From Betaproteobacteria bacterium (lineage in GTDB: Bacteria; Pseudomonadota; Gammaproteobacteria; Burkholderiales; Eutrophovitaceae), in assembly GCA_020354125.1 (NCBI GenBank), contig CP070643.1:1005848-1069847 (forward strand): a stretch of 64,000 bases of DNA, given 5' to 3'. This document shows, piece after piece, positions 33,634 to 47,022 of the stretch (positions are counted from its first letter, which is position 1; every line of letters starts with the position of its first letter). The position numbers were made by a program, and so were the translations under genes. The notes beneath the pieces were generated by a model that was not told the origin of the DNA, did not search any database, and was given only the letters and a program-made list of their open reading frames with translations.

Positions 33634-34083
33634 ATGACGGGCGACGAAATTGATGTCCAGGAAATCATGCGGTTGCTGCCTCACCGGTACCCATTCTTGC
33701 TGATCGATCGCGTCCTTGCCTACGAGCCGGGAAAGGAAATCGTTGCGCTGAAAAACGTGACGATCAATGAACCGTTTTTCGGCGGCCATTTCCCCAATTT
33801 TCCGGTCATGCCGGGGGTACTGATCATCGAGGCGATGGCGCAGGCGTCAGCTTTACTGGCGTTTAAGACGTTCGATCTGGAGTTGTCAGACAGCAACGTT
33901 TTCTATTTTGTCGGCATCGATGGCGCGCGGTTCAAGAAGCCGGTCACGCCGGGCGATCAACTCGTCGTCAAGGCGCAAATTCTGCGCAGCATCAAGGGCA
34001 TCTGGAAGTTCACAGGGCAGGCCTATGTCGATGACAAAGTGGTTTCCGAAGCGAATCTGATGTGCACCATGAGAACCGTATGA
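33634..34083 (+). CDS. fabZ: 3-hydroxyacyl-ACP dehydratase FabZ
   Basis: This hot-dog-fold dehydratase of fatty acid elongation competes with LpxA for 3-hydroxyacyl-ACP. [16 protein letters not shown] and the active-site [21 protein letters not shown] (His and Glu) are present. The frame is open from an ATG at 33595 inside lpxD, but the ATG at 33634 after GGGGAAAGG gives the usual length (149). The stop overlaps the lpxA ATG. Confidence 0.95.
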   Translation: MTGDEIDVQEIMRLLPHRYPFLLIDRVLAYEPGKEIVALKNVTINEPFFGGHFPNFPVMPGVLIIEAMAQASALLAFKTFDLELSDSNVFYFVGIDGARFKKPVTPGDQLVVKAQILRSIKGIWKFTGQAYVDDKVVSEANLMCTMRTV

Positions 34084-34853
34084 TCCACGAAACCGCAATC
34101 GTGCATCCGTCCGCGAAGCTGGCCGAAGATGTACAAATTGGGCCGTACTCTGTTATCGGCGAACACGTTGAGATCGGCGCAGGCACTAGCGTCGGCGCGC
34201 ATGCAGTTATCAGCGGTCGTACTCGAATCGGGCGCCGCAATCGTATCTTTCACCATGTTTCTCTTGGCGAGATTCCGCAGGACAAGAAATACGCCGGGGA
34301 GCCAACACGGCTGGAAATCGGTGATGACAATGTCATTAGAGAGTGCTGTACCTTTAACATTGGGACCGCTCAGGATTTGGGATATACGCGGCTTGGCGAT
34401 CGCAACTTGATCATGGCGTATGTTCATCTGGCTCACGACTGCGTGGTCGGCAACGATACGATACTGGCGAACTGTGTTCAGCTAGGCGGGCACGTGGACA
34501 TCGCCGATTTTGCGATTCTCGGCGGTTTCACCGGTGTGCACCAGTTCTGCCGCATCGGTGCCCATGCGATCACCGGAGTCTCCTCAGTCGTGTTAGCCGA
34601 TGTGCCGCCATTTATTACGGCAATGGGCAATACCGCGCAGCCACACGGAGTGAATACCGAAGGACTCAAGCGCCGCGGCTATTCGAAGGACGCCATCAGG
34701 GAGATCCGTCGCGCTTACAAAACACTGTACCGGTCGGGCTTGCAGCTTCAAGAGGCGCGCGACGCAATCGCGCAACAGGCGCAGAACTGCCCCGAACTGG
34801 CTTTGCTGTCCGAATTTCTTGCCACGACATCGAAGCGAAGCATCATTCGCTGA
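34080..34853 (+). CDS. lpxA: UDP-N-acetylglucosamine acyltransferase
   Basis: LpxA performs the first lipid A step, O-acylating UDP-GlcNAc. [27 protein letters not shown] starts the left-handed beta-helix. The catalytic His is in [12 protein letters not shown], and a C-terminal helical domain follows ([19 protein letters not shown]). The start is the ATG at 34080 (ATGA overlap with fabZ). Length is 257. Confidence 0.96.
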   Translation: MIHETAIVHPSAKLAEDVQIGPYSVIGEHVEIGAGTSVGAHAVISGRTRIGRRNRIFHHVSLGEIPQDKKYAGEPTRLEIGDDNVIRECCTFNIGTAQDLGYTRLGDRNLIMAYVHLAHDCVVGNDTILANCVQLGGHVDIADFAILGGFTGVHQFCRIGAHAITGVSSVVLADVPPFITAMGNTAQPHGVNTEGLKRRGYSKDAIREIRRAYKTLYRSGLQLQEARDAIAQQAQNCPELALLSEFLATTSKRSIIR

Positions 34854-34865
34854 GCCGTTACAAGT

Positions 34866-34949
34866 GAACCGGTATGAACGAACCGGTATGAACAAACCGG
34901 TATGAACGAACCGGTATGAACGAACCGGTATGAATGAACCGGTATGAAT
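34866..34949 (+). repeat. 14-bp tandem repeat, six copies, across the lpxB start
   Basis: Six units GAACCGGTATGAAY begin at 34866 and recur every 14 bases to 34949. A diverged seventh (GAACTGGTCAAT) lies inside lpxB. Every unit contains ATGAA, and the ATG of the sixth (34944) is the lpxB start. Because 14 is not a multiple of three, successive ATGs fall in different frames. Confidence 0.9.
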
Positions 34950-36119
34950 GAACTGGTCAATCGGAGGCTGCGCGTCGCGATGCTGGCGGGCGAGGCGTCC
35001 GGCGATTTGCTTGGCAGCCATCTGCTGGCGGCACTGAAGTCACGCTTTCCGCACTTGAGCGCATTCGGTATTGGCGGACCGAAGATGCAGCAACAAGGCC
35101 TGGACGTGTGGTACCCGATGGAGCAACTGGCGGTACGCGGCTACGTAGAGGTGTTGCGTAGCCTGCCAAAGTTGCTGCGTCTGCGTGGTGAACTCAAACG
35201 TCGCCTGATACGCGAACGGCCTGACATATTCATTGGCATCGATTCGCCCGACTTCAACCTAGAACTGGAACGCAAGCTCAGGTCAGCGGGGATTACAACG
35301 GTTCAGTATGTCAGTCCGACGATCTGGGCGTGGCGTGGCGAACGCATCCACAAGATCAAGCGGGCGGTCGACAAGGTTCTGGCATTGTTTCCTTTCGAGG
35401 CACCGATCTATCAGCGGGCCGGGATACCGGTGGCTTATGTCGGGCATCCATTGGCAGACGAGCTACCAGAGTTCCCGGACCATGAAGGGACGCGTGAGCA
35501 GCTCAAGATACCTTCCGGCGTGAGTGTGGTCGCGCTATTGCCAGGTAGCCGGCAAAGCGAGGTACGCCAGATGTCGGAACTGATGATTGCAACCGCATTG
35601 CGAATCCGTGAACAAATCCCCGATGTGCACTTTCTGGTGCCGCTGGTCAGTCGCGAGACGCGAACGATTTTTGAAGATGCTCTGTACCAACAGGATGCCG
35701 AAGACTTGCCGCTGACGATACTGTTCGGGCACGCGCATGAGGCGATGACGGCGGCGGACACGACGCTGGTTGCCTCGGGTACCGCCACGCTGGAGGCAGC
35801 CTTGTTGAAATGCGCAATGGTGGTCACCTATACCATGCCGGCGCTGTCAGCGTGGATCATGCGGCGCAAGGGCTATTTGCCTTATGTCGGTTTGCCCAAC
35901 ATCATCGCCGGTGAGTTCATCGTTCCGGAGCTGTTGCAGGAGGATGCTTTGCCCGAGAACCTGGCGCAAGCCGTATGCAACCTGCTGAGAAGCCCGCGCC
36001 TTCGTGCGCGTCTGCAAGAGCGGTTTCACTCGATGCACATGGATCTGCGCCAGGGCACCGCCGAACGCGCTGTCGATGCGCTCGAGCCATTACTTGCTGC
36101 CAAGGTCAATAACCGATGA
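34944..36119 (+). CDS. lpxB: Lipid-A-disaccharide synthase
   Basis: LpxB is the GT19 glycosyltransferase that joins UDP-2,3-diacylglucosamine and lipid [21 protein letters not shown] is the conserved start; [22 protein letters not shown] and [11 protein letters not shown] are present. Length is 391. The start at 34944 falls in the last unit of the upstream 14-bp repeat. No clear Shine-Dalgarno is seen, since the repeat has replaced the leader. The stop overlaps rnhB (ATGA). Confidence 0.96.
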   Translation: MNELVNRRLRVAMLAGEASGDLLGSHLLAALKSRFPHLSAFGIGGPKMQQQGLDVWYPMEQLAVRGYVEVLRSLPKLLRLRGELKRRLIRERPDIFIGIDSPDFNLELERKLRSAGITTVQYVSPTIWAWRGERIHKIKRAVDKVLALFPFEAPIYQRAGIPVAYVGHPLADELPEFPDHEGTREQLKIPSGVSVVALLPGSRQSEVRQMSELMIATALRIREQIPDVHFLVPLVSRETRTIFEDALYQQDAEDLPLTILFGHAHEAMTAADTTLVASGTATLEAALLKCAMVVTYTMPALSAWIMRRKGYLPYVGLPNIIAGEFIVPELLQEDALPENLAQAVCNLLRSPRLRARLQERFHSMHMDLRQGTAERAVDALEPLLAAKVNNR

Positions 36120-36697
36120 ATCGGTCTGTTGACCTGATTTGCGGTGTCGATGAGGCTGGCCGGGGTCCGCTGGCGGGAGCCGTGTTCGCCAGCTGCGTGA
36201 TTCTGGATCCCAATCGTCCCATTGCTGGATTGGCCGACTCGAAGAAATTGGCGGCGAGCAGGCGAGGCGAGCTTGCCGTGCGGATAAAGACCAACGCGCT
36301 TGCGTGGTCGGTTGCCACCGCGAGTGTGGAGGAGGTTGACCGCCTCAATATCCTCTGGGCGACCATGCTTGCCATGAAGCGTGCGGTGCAGATGCTCAAA
36401 GTCGCGCCAAGCGAGATACTGGTGGACGGCAATCGATGTCCGGAACTGCCTTACCCATCGCGCCCAGTGGTGAGCGGCGATGCGACGGTGCAGCAAATAT
36501 CGGCGGCGTCGATCGTCGCCAAAGTCGCGAGGGACAGCTACATGCTTGAATTACATAAACAATACCCGGCTTACGGGTTCGACCGGCACAAGGGTTATCC
36601 AACCAGAGACCACCTTGAGGCGCTCAAAAAACATGGCGCCAGCCCAGTGCATCGGCGTAGTTTCGTTCCCGTGCGCGCTGTCATCGAGCAGGGCTGA
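36116..36697 (+). CDS. rnhB: Ribonuclease HII
   Basis: RNase HII removes single ribonucleotides from DNA and RNA primers. The first catalytic acidic pair is in [14 protein letters not shown] near the start. Further conserved stretches are [25 protein letters not shown] and [14 protein letters not shown]. Length is 193. In most relatives dnaE follows rnhB; here ppsR follows in the convergent direction. Confidence 0.95.
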   Translation: MNRSVDLICGVDEAGRGPLAGAVFASCVILDPNRPIAGLADSKKLAASRRGELAVRIKTNALAWSVATASVEEVDRLNILWATMLAMKRAVQMLKVAPSEILVDGNRCPELPYPSRPVVSGDATVQQISAASIVAKVARDSYMLELHKQYPAYGFDRHKGYPTRDHLEALKKHGASPVHRRSFVPVRAVIEQG

Positions 36698-36739
36698 TAG
36701 AGGGCCACGGAGCAAGGCGTCTCTAGTGTCAGAAAGCCA

Positions 36740-37561
36740 CTAATATATGTGTCGCTGCAGGTTAGCCTGATGCAGGATGACAGTAGCAAGCTCCTCGATG
36801 GAACGTGTCGTGGTATCGAGGACGGGAATGTCCTCCTGGCGCATCAGTGATTCGGCTGCACGCACCTCGTGCTCGCAATTTTCCATCGACGCGTAACGGC
36901 TGCCCGGCCGTCTTTCGTTGCGTACACGGTGCAGGCGCTCCGGTCGTATGGTCAGGCCAAACAGTTTGCTGCGATGTCTGTCAATTGATCCCGGCAGTCT
37001 CATGGCGTCGAAATCTTCCGGAATGAGGGGATAGTTAGCGGCACGGATACCATACTGCAGCCCGAGGTAGAGGCAGGTCGGCGTTTTGCCGCTACGCGAT
37101 ACCCCGACCAGAATGATATCGGCGGCTTCCAGGTCCTTGATCGACTGGCCGTCATCAGCGGCAAGAGCAAAGTTCACTGCTTCCATGCGGTTGTAGTACT
37201 CATTGTTACGGACACTGTGTGAACGTCCCACCGTGTGCGACGACCTGATGCCAAGTTCGGCCTCGATCGGCGCGATAAAAACCTGAAAGCAGTCCAGATA
37301 GAGGGCCTCTGCCTGCTGTACGATTGCGGACAACTCTTCGTTGACCAGGGTACTGAAGACAAGCGGCCGACTGGCGTCACTCAACGCGGTTCGATTAATG
37401 CGCGCAACTGTCTCCCAGGCCTTGTCCTCGGTGTCGACAAATGGCACCGTGATCTCGTTAAAAATTACATCATCAAACTGGGTAAGAATGCTGTGTCCAA
37501 GCATCTCGGCGGTGATACCGGTGCGGTCTGAGACGAAAAAAGCGGTACAGTTCAGAGGCAT
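36740..37561 (-). CDS. ppsR: PEP synthase regulatory protein (bifunctional kinase/pyrophosphorylase)
   Basis: PpsR is a DUF299-family enzyme that inactivates PEP synthase by ADP-dependent phosphorylation and reactivates it by Pi-dependent dephosphorylation. The start [26 protein letters not shown] is typical, and the P-loop is [15 protein letters not shown] (about residues 152-166). Length is 273. It is divergent from ppsA with a 72-base shared promoter region, the usual arrangement of enzyme and regulator. Confidence 0.95.
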   Translation of the reverse strand: MPLNCTAFFVSDRTGITAEMLGHSILTQFDDVIFNEITVPFVDTEDKAWETVARINRTALSDASRPLVFSTLVNEELSAIVQQAEALYLDCFQVFIAPIEAELGIRSSHTVGRSHSVRNNEYYNRMEAVNFALAADDGQSIKDLEAADIILVGVSRSGKTPTCLYLGLQYGIRAANYPLIPEDFDAMRLPGSIDRHRSKLFGLTIRPERLHRVRNERRPGSRYASMENCEHEVRAAESLMRQEDIPVLDTTTRSIEELATVILHQANLQRHIY

Positions 37562-37633
37562 GTTTGTTGTGCTGCAAGATGACGCATCGGCCGGTAAAAT
37601 AACATTTTTTTATGATCCCTACTGCACAATGTC

Positions 37634-40045
37634 ATGACCAAAGCAGCGATGAGCGATGAGCGTTATGTGATCTCCTTTGAAGAACTGCGTATGACCGACG
37701 TGGAACAGGTCGGTGGCAAAAACGCGTCTTTGGGAGAGATGATTACGCAGCTGTCCAGTGTTGGTGTACGGGTTCCGGGCGGCTTTGCCACCACAGCCGC
37801 GGCCTTTCGGGATTTCCTGAACGAATCGGGTCTGACGGCAAAGATCGACCAGTCACTAGACGCGCTCGATACAGAGGATCTGGAAGCGCTGACCGAGACT
37901 GGCAAGCGTATTCGGCAATGGATCATTGATGCGCCGCTGACGCCTCGCTTGCAGAAGGATATCAGTGAGGCTTATGCGTCTTTGGTGAATGGCGAAGACG
38001 ACGACATGTCATTCGCAGTGCGGTCTTCGGCCACCGCCGAAGACCTTCCGGACGCTTCTTTTGCTGGTCAGCAGGAGACCTATCTCAACATTCATGGCCT
38101 CGATAACGTACTCGAGGCAATCAAGCAGGTGTTTGCCTCGCTGTATAACGATCGGGCTATTTCGTATCGCGTGCACAAGGGGTTCAAACACGCCGATGTA
38201 GCGCTGTCGGCAGGCGTGCAGCGCATGGTTCGCTCCGACATCGGTGCGTCCGGCGTGATGTTCACGCTCGATACCGAATCCGGCTTCGATAAGGTGGTGC
38301 TCATTACGTCTGCCTATGGGCTTGGCGAAACAGTGGTGCAGGGCCAGGTCAATCCGGACGAGTTCTATGTTTACAAGCCGGGTCTGGAAGCTGGTAAACC
38401 GGCGATTTTGCGTCGCACTCTTGGCAGCAAGGCGTTGCGAATGGAATTCGCGGAACACAAGACGGCCGGGCTTTCTACGCGAACCGTTGACGTGCCCGAG
38501 GCGGACCGCGATCGTTTCTCAATTAGCGACGCCGAAGTCGAAGAACTCGCGCGCCATGCGGTGGGCATAGAGAAGCATTACGGCCGTGCCATGGATATCG
38601 AGTGGGGGCGCGATGGCAAGGATGGCAAGCTCTATGTCCTGCAGGCGCGTCCCGAGACGGTCAAGACCCAGGAAGACGATACTGCGGTTCAGGAGCGATT
38701 TCGGCTCAAGCGCCGTGGCGACGTAATGGTCGAGGGCCGGGCGATCGGCAACAAGATAGGAACTGGCACGGTGCGGCTGGTCAAGGATGCCTCCGAGATG
38801 CATCGCGTGCTTGCCGGTGACATTCTCGTTACTGATATGACCGACCCGGACTGGGAGCCGGTGATGAAAAAGGCGGCGGCTATCGTGACCAACCGTGGTG
38901 GGCGCACCTGTCATGCTGCCATCATTGCGCGTGAACTCGGCATTCCCGCCGTCGTTGGTACCGGCAATGGGACCGAGGCTCTGTCCGAGGGAGCGCGCGT
39001 GACCGTTTCATGCGCCGAGGGTGACACCGGTTTTGTCTACCAGGGTATTCTTGACGTCGAAGTACTGCACCTGGAATTGGACAAGCTGCCGGATATTCCA
39101 GTCAAGATCGGTATGAATGTCGGCAATCCGGAACTTGCCTTTGATTTTCAGAGGCTGCCCAACGAAGGCGTCGGGCTGGCCAGGCTGGAGTTCATCATTG
39201 CGCGCATGATCGGCGTGCACCCGAAAGCCGCTTTGGCCTACCCGAAGCTGCCCGCGAAGACCAAGGAAGCTGTTGAACTGCATTCACGTGGCTATCCTGA
39301 TCCGGTCGCATTCTATGTTGACAAACTTTCCGAAGGGGTGGCCACGCTGGGCGCGGCATTCTTCCCGAAGCCGGTGATCGTTCGCATGTCCGACTTCAAG
39401 TCCAACGAGTATTCACGGCTTATTGGCGGCGAATTATATGAACCGGAAGAAGAGAATCCGATGCTCGGTTTTCGTGGTGCCTCGCGTTACATTGCCGAAA
39501 GTTTCCACGACTGTTTTCAACTCGAGTGTCGCGCTCTCAAGCGGGTGCGGGACGACATGGGGCTGACCAACGTCGAGATCATGGTGCCGTTCGTTCGTAC
39601 CGTCGATGAGGCTCGCCAGGTGATAGAACTGCTGGCACGGCACGGCCTGGAGCGTGGCAAGAACGGATTGCGGGTCGTCATGATGTGCGAGATTCCTTCA
39701 AACGCCTTGCTGGCCGACGAGTTTCTGCAGTATTTCGACGGTTTTTCGATTGGTTCCAACGACATGACTCAGTTGACGCTGGGGCTTGACCGGGACTCTG
39801 GCATCGTCGCCGGCCAGTTCGATGAGCGCGATCCCGCCGTCAAAAGGATGCTGCACCTTGCTATCGATGCCTGCCGGCGTCACAACAAGTATGTCGGCAT
39901 TTGTGGCCAAGGACCTTCCGACCATCCGGATCTGGCGGAATGGCTGGCCGATGAGGGTATCGGGACGATTTCGCTCAATCCGGATACGGTGGTTGACACC
40001 TGGCTCTACCTTGGCAAGCATTTGGCATCGAAGGCGGCGGCCTGA
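37634..40045 (+). CDS. ppsA: Phosphoenolpyruvate synthase
   Basis: PpsA converts pyruvate and ATP to PEP, AMP and Pi for gluconeogenesis. The N-terminal ATP-grasp domain ([36 protein letters not shown]) is followed by the swivelling phosphohistidine domain ([21 protein letters not shown]). The C-terminal TIM barrel has a PEP-binding region ([21 protein letters not shown]) and the CGQGPSD cysteine. Length is 803. The ATG at 37634 is used. Gluconeogenic PEP supply fits growth on C1 or acetate-like substrates, but that is inference. Confidence 0.96.
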   Translation: MTKAAMSDERYVISFEELRMTDVEQVGGKNASLGEMITQLSSVGVRVPGGFATTAAAFRDFLNESGLTAKIDQSLDALDTEDLEALTETGKRIRQWIIDAPLTPRLQKDISEAYASLVNGEDDDMSFAVRSSATAEDLPDASFAGQQETYLNIHGLDNVLEAIKQVFASLYNDRAISYRVHKGFKHADVALSAGVQRMVRSDIGASGVMFTLDTESGFDKVVLITSAYGLGETVVQGQVNPDEFYVYKPGLEAGKPAILRRTLGSKALRMEFAEHKTAGLSTRTVDVPEADRDRFSISDAEVEELARHAVGIEKHYGRAMDIEWGRDGKDGKLYVLQARPETVKTQEDDTAVQERFRLKRRGDVMVEGRAIGNKIGTGTVRLVKDASEMHRVLAGDILVTDMTDPDWEPVMKKAAAIVTNRGGRTCHAAIIARELGIPAVVGTGNGTEALSEGARVTVSCAEGDTGFVYQGILDVEVLHLELDKLPDIPVKIGMNVGNPELAFDFQRLPNEGVGLARLEFIIARMIGVHPKAALAYPKLPAKTKEAVELHSRGYPDPVAFYVDKLSEGVATLGAAFFPKPVIVRMSDFKSNEYSRLIGGELYEPEEENPMLGFRGASRYIAESFHDCFQLECRALKRVRDDMGLTNVEIMVPFVRTVDEARQVIELLARHGLERGKNGLRVVMMCEIPSNALLADEFLQYFDGFSIGSNDMTQLTLGLDRDSGIVAGQFDERDPAVKRMLHLAIDACRRHNKYVGICGQGPSDHPDLAEWLADEGIGTISLNPDTVVDTWLYLGKHLASKAAA

Positions 40046-40047
40046 GG

Positions 40048-40315
40048 TAGGGCCTGATAACGCAATCCAATCCATGCGTTGCCCCCAAAATGCAGCGAGG
40101 CAAGGCGCGAGGATTGCAGTTTGGGCAGCCCAAATAAAAGACGAGCAACACAGCATGGCTGCATTTTGGGAGTTAACCCGTAGGGACGGGGCCGCTTTGG
40201 CACGATCCCGCGTTACAGCTCGCTTATGTGGACTAGCCACAACGCGCTCGCAGCGCCTTGCCTTGCACCAAAGCTGCCACCGTCGCATTGATCGGATATG
40301 CGTTATCAGGCCCTA
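40048..40315. mobile_element. 268-bp MITE-like element with perfect 17-bp inverted ends
   Basis: TAGGGCCTGATAACGCA at 40048-40064 is repeated in perfect inverted form at 40299-40315, and weaker matches continue another 14 bases inward. The terminal TA pairs could be a TA target duplication, as in IS630/mariner-type elements. A nested pair (CCCAAAATGCAGC near 40084 and GCTGCATTTTGGG near 40159) adds secondary structure. It starts 3 bases after the ppsA stop, and no gene is supported inside. With 40316-40416 it makes up the ppsA-pyrG gap. Confidence 0.65.
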
Positions 40316-40374
40316 GATGCCCGATTGTTGGTCGATCGGGGTCGTTATGGCTGCCGACCCTGTCGCCGGCCTGA

Positions 40375-42229
<1,855 letters not shown>

Positions 42230-42233
<4 letters not shown>

Positions 42234-42379
42234 ACCTGTGTGGTTTTGACGTAGGGCTTGAGCATCCGGTTTTCCTGATTGCAGGCGCGCGTCGGAGGGT
42301 TGAGCAGGGGCCCCGTGGCACACGGGGATGCGACCGTGCAGACGCGCAAAGGGCCCAGCAAGAGGACAACGTTGTATGA
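42230..42379 (+). CDS. Mini-ORF B: second truncated duplicate of the KdsA N-terminus
   Basis: This frame starts with GTG and encodes [18 protein letters not shown], then an Arg-rich segment from the palindromic module, 49 residues in all, the same length as mini-ORF A. CAGGAGAAATTGC upstream gives an AGGAG at a plausible distance from the GTG. Its TGA overlaps the kdsA ATG (ATGA), so kdsA could be translationally coupled to it. As with mini-ORF A, the catalytic barrel is missing. Function, if any, would be regulatory or leader-like. Confidence 0.5.
42302..42348 (+). repeat. GC-rich palindromic module, copy 2
   Basis: This copy is identical to 42156-42202 and sits 146 bases downstream, within mini-ORF B. 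It ends 27 bases before the kdsA ATG, so its hairpin could affect kdsA translation. Confidence 0.75.
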
Positions 42380-43224
42380 ACTTGTGCAATTTCGAAGTGG
42401 GCTTAGACCGCCCCTTGTTCGTGATTGCCGGGCCCTGCGTTATTGAATCGCGCGAACTGGTTTTTGATGTCGCCGGCCAGATGAAGGAGCTGACCGAGTC
42501 GATCGGCATTCCCTATATTTTCAAGGCATCCTACGACAAGGCGAACCGCAGTTCCGGGACCTCGTTCCGTGGCATCGGGATGGACAAGGGTCTGGAGATA
42601 CTGCGAGCAGTCCGCGAAGAACTCGGCATTCCGGTGTTGACCGATGTGCACACTGAAGATGAAGTCGCCGCCGTTGCACAGGCTGTGGACGTGCTGCAAA
42701 CGCCGGCCTTTTTGTGTCGTCAGACCGATTTCATCCGTGCCGTCGCCTCCGCGGGAAAACCGGTCAACATCAAGAAGGGCCAGTTTCTGTCGCCGCATGA
42801 GATGAAGAATGTGGTCGATAAGGCACGCGAGGCGAGCGGGCAGGACAACATCATGGTGTGCGAGCGGGGCGCATCGTTCGGCTATAACAACTTGATCTCG
42901 GACATGCGCTCGCTTGCGATCATGCGTGAAACCGGCTGCCCGGTCGTGTTCGACGCAACGCACTCGGTGCAGTTGCCAGGCGGGCAGGGCGGAGCGAGCG
43001 GCGGACAGCGAGAGTTCGTACCTGTTCTGGCACGCGCTGCGGTTGCCAGCGGCGTGGCCGGCGTGTTCATGGAAACCCATCCGAACCCCGAGCGGGCACT
43101 TTCCGATGGCCCCAACGCGTGGCCGCTCAAGTACATGAAGCCAATGCTGGAAACGCTCAGGACGATCGATGAGACAGTAAAACAGCGTGGCTTCGAGGAG
43201 AATTTGGTCACTGCGAGCGAATAA
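42376..43224 (+). CDS. kdsA: 3-deoxy-D-manno-octulosonate 8-phosphate synthase
   Basis: KdsA condenses PEP with arabinose 5-phosphate to form Kdo8P for LPS inner core. [39 protein letters not shown] and [16 protein letters not shown] are conserved. Length is 282. The start is the ATG at 42376; the frame runs upstream through the duplicated unit but homology starts here. AGAGGA lies 10 to 15 bases upstream. Two truncated tandem copies of its own 5' end separate it from pyrG, where the genes are normally adjacent. Confidence 0.96.
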   Translation: MNLCNFEVGLDRPLFVIAGPCVIESRELVFDVAGQMKELTESIGIPYIFKASYDKANRSSGTSFRGIGMDKGLEILRAVREELGIPVLTDVHTEDEVAAVAQAVDVLQTPAFLCRQTDFIRAVASAGKPVNIKKGQFLSPHEMKNVVDKAREASGQDNIMVCERGASFGYNNLISDMRSLAIMRETGCPVVFDATHSVQLPGGQGGASGGQREFVPVLARAAVASGVAGVFMETHPNPERALSDGPNAWPLKYMKPMLETLRTIDETVKQRGFEENLVTASE

Positions 43225-43270
43225 CCAGAGTGCAAGGGACTGGCGCAATAAATCCTAAGGAAAAGGATAA

Positions 43271-45090
<1,820 letters not shown>

Positions 45091-45097
45091 CGCCTGA

Positions 45098-45397
45098 ATG
45101 CGTCCACTTACGCTGACCCTGATTGCTCTCATTATTGCCATCCAGTATCCGCTGTGGTTTGGAAAGGGAAGCTGGTTGCGCGTCTGGCACCTGGATCAGC
45201 AGCTTGACGAACAGCGGGCGAATAATGAAACAAGGGTCTTGCGCAACTCGGCGCTGAATGCCGAAGTTCTCGATTTGAAGACTGGTCTCGATGCCATCGA
45301 GGAACGTGCTCGAACCGAACTGGGCATGATCAAATCGGATGAAGTGTTCTTTCAGGTGCTCAAACCGGAACCAGGCGCCAGCGAAGCAGATCAGTAA
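45098..45397 (+). CDS. ftsB: Cell division protein FtsB
   Basis: FtsB is a small bitopic divisome protein that forms a complex with FtsL and FtsQ. The N-terminal membrane helix ([20 protein letters not shown]) is followed by [12 protein letters not shown] periplasmic coiled coil comes next ([30 protein letters not shown]), then the conserved [17 protein letters not shown]. Length is 99. The eno-ftsB order is typical, but the usual downstream ispD-ispF is replaced by the convergent mobA. Confidence 0.93.
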   Translation: MRPLTLTLIALIIAIQYPLWFGKGSWLRVWHLDQQLDEQRANNETRVLRNSALNAEVLDLKTGLDAIEERARTELGMIKSDEVFFQVLKPEPGASEADQ

Positions 45398-45408
45398 TCC
45401 GGTCGCAG

Positions 45409-46005
45409 TCAGGATCTCTTTTCCGCTGCGTTGAGTTCGGCCAGGGTATTGAAGTTGGAAAAGGCTTCCGGCTGATCGTCGAAGGCGACTTCGACAGACT
45501 TGAGATCAGCGTACCAGGCATCAATCTTTCGCCCGCCTTGCTGGAGGAAATCACTCAGGTGCGGCAGCAGCGAGCGGCGCACGAGGCAGAAAACCGGATG
45601 TGGCTGGGCACCGGTGCGGGCAACGGCGACGTCGGCCGATGCGCTGCGCAAGGCGGCGTGCAAGCGTTGCGCCAGATCGCTAGGTAAGAACGGCGAGTCA
45701 CATGGAACGGTCAAAACCAGATCATGAGACGCGCTGTTGAGCGCACTATGCAGGCCGGCCAGCGGCCCGGCATAATCAGGTACGAGATCTGAAATTACCC
45801 TGTAACCGTATACGCCGTAACGTTCCTGGTTCTGATTGGCGTTGATCAGTATCTCTGCGACCTGCGGTTTCAGCCGCGCGATCGCCCACTCAATCAGTGC
45901 GCACCCACGGAAGGCTTGCAGGCCCTTGTCGACGTCGCCCATGCGTCGGCCCCGGCCGCCGGCGAGAATAACGCCGCTAATCTGGTTCTCCTGCCTATTC
46001 TGCAA
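45409..46005 (-). CDS. mobA: Molybdenum cofactor guanylyltransferase MobA
   Basis: MobA attaches GMP to Mo-molybdopterin, forming the MGD cofactor used by formate dehydrogenases. SGVILAGGRGRRMGDVDKGLQAF is the nucleotide-binding N-terminus (LAGG-RMG-DKGL), followed by VPCDSPFLP. The start is uncertain. TTG codons at 46056 and 46005 lack ribosome sites, while an ATT at 45981 has AGGAG six bases upstream and begins just after the fdhD stop. I give the 46005 boundary. Its clustering with fdhD and two formate dehydrogenases is coherent. Confidence 0.88.
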   Translation of the reverse strand: MQNRQENQISGVILAGGRGRRMGDVDKGLQAFRGCALIEWAIARLKPQVAEILINANQNQERYGVYGYRVISDLVPDYAGPLAGLHSALNSASHDLVLTVPCDSPFLPSDLAQRLHAALRSASADVAVARTGAQPHPVFCLVRRSLLPHLSDFLQQGGRKIDAWYADLKSVEVAFDDQPEAFSNFNTLAELNAAEKRS

Positions 46006-46855
46006 AGCGTTCGCGCCCGGTGAAGAGCAGGAAATGCTTGCCTTTGGCGCGCCCAATCATGGTCAGCCCGATCTTCTGTGCCACTTCCCATCCCATGTGC
46101 GTCAGACCTGAGCGCGACACAAGAATTGGCACTTGCATTTGCGCACACTTGATCACCATTTCCGAAGTCAGACGTCCGGTCGTGTAAAACACTTTGTCGT
46201 CACCCTGCACGTCATCGAGCCACATGAGCCCGGCAATGGCATCAACAGCATTGTGTCGGCCCACGTCCTCGACGAAATAAAGGATGTTGCCATCGCGTGC
46301 CAGCGCGCAGCCGTGTACCGCGCCCGCTTGTTTGTAAACAGTTTCGCGCAATCGAACGGCATCAAGCAGGGCATACAGGCCGGGCGTATCGATGCTTGCC
46401 TCGGTTGACAGCTCGACCTGGTCGATCTCGTCCATCAGATCCCCGAACACCGTACCCTGGCCGCAGCCAGTCGTGACAGTGCGCTTGCGCAGCCGGCCGG
46501 CCAATCCGCTGCTTGGCGCTGCCGTTGTGACGGCACAGGCCCCCGTTTCCCAGTCGACCTGGACCGATACAACGTCCTCGATGCGGTGCACCATTCGCTG
46601 ATTGCGCAGGTAACCCAGCGCCAGCGCCTCCGGCGCCTGGCCGAGTGTCATGAGCGTCACAATCTCGCGCTTGTCGAGGTAGATCGTCAACGGGTGTTCG
46701 CCGGCGATCGCGGTCGCCACCTTCTCGCCATGTTCGTTGCGCGCGTCGACAACGAACGTTGCCGGGCGCGCCTCATCGGTGATTTTCAGAGCCGCCCTTC
46801 CTGCAGTATGCTTGGCACGGTGTTTTCGCCCCCGAACGGTCGTTTGCTCAGACAT
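45995..46855 (-). CDS. fdhD: Formate dehydrogenase accessory sulfurtransferase FdhD
   Basis: FdhD passes sulfur from IscS to the Mo-bisMGD cofactor, a step needed for formate dehydrogenase activity. YLRNQRMVHRIEDV, GRHNAVDAIAGL and TGRLTSEMVIKCAQM and the C-terminal GRAKGKHFLLFTGRERF are conserved. The usual CxxC loop (CGVCG in E. coli) appears here as TTGCGQGTVF with one cysteine. The ATG at 46855 (MSEQTTVRGRKH) is chosen over an ATG at 46882; 286 residues. Divergent from the NAD-linked formate dehydrogenase genes. Confidence 0.93.
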   Translation of the reverse strand: MSEQTTVRGRKHRAKHTAGRAALKITDEARPATFVVDARNEHGEKVATAIAGEHPLTIYLDKREIVTLMTLGQAPEALALGYLRNQRMVHRIEDVVSVQVDWETGACAVTTAAPSSGLAGRLRKRTVTTGCGQGTVFGDLMDEIDQVELSTEASIDTPGLYALLDAVRLRETVYKQAGAVHGCALARDGNILYFVEDVGRHNAVDAIAGLMWLDDVQGDDKVFYTTGRLTSEMVIKCAQMQVPILVSRSGLTHMGWEVAQKIGLTMIGRAKGKHFLLFTGRERFAE

Positions 46856-46908
46856 GAATGTGATTATCGCATTCCATGGCACAGTACAGATGCCCGGACT
46901 CGCACGCT

Positions 46909-46926
46909 AACGGCATGCATGCCGTT
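46909..46926. promoter_or_regulatory. 18-bp perfect palindrome in the fdhD / formate dehydrogenase divergent region
   Basis: AACGGCATG followed directly by CATGCCGTT is a perfect inverted repeat, 54 bases from the fdhD start and about 97 from the formate dehydrogenase beta start. A half-site-like TGCCGTT recurs at 46936-46942. The geometry suits a dimeric repressor or activator operator; the regulator is unknown. Confidence 0.5.
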
Positions 46927-47022
46927 GGCGACCACTGCCGTTATGGGGGGTGGACGGCATTTCGCGCGAATGCGCCGTGTGTAGTTGGTGAAGTATGAAA
47001 GCACCGTCATGGAGAGTCAGCA

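Noticed and set aside
34866-34949. Possible CRISPR array
   Set aside because: Units are 14 bp and directly adjacent with no spacers; no cas genes are present. The same applies to the repeats at 394, 7887, 9881 and 42084.
36698-36739. Bidirectional terminator between rnhB and ppsR
   Set aside because: Only a 5-bp stem (TAGTG/CACTA) with a long loop and no T-run was found, too weak to call.
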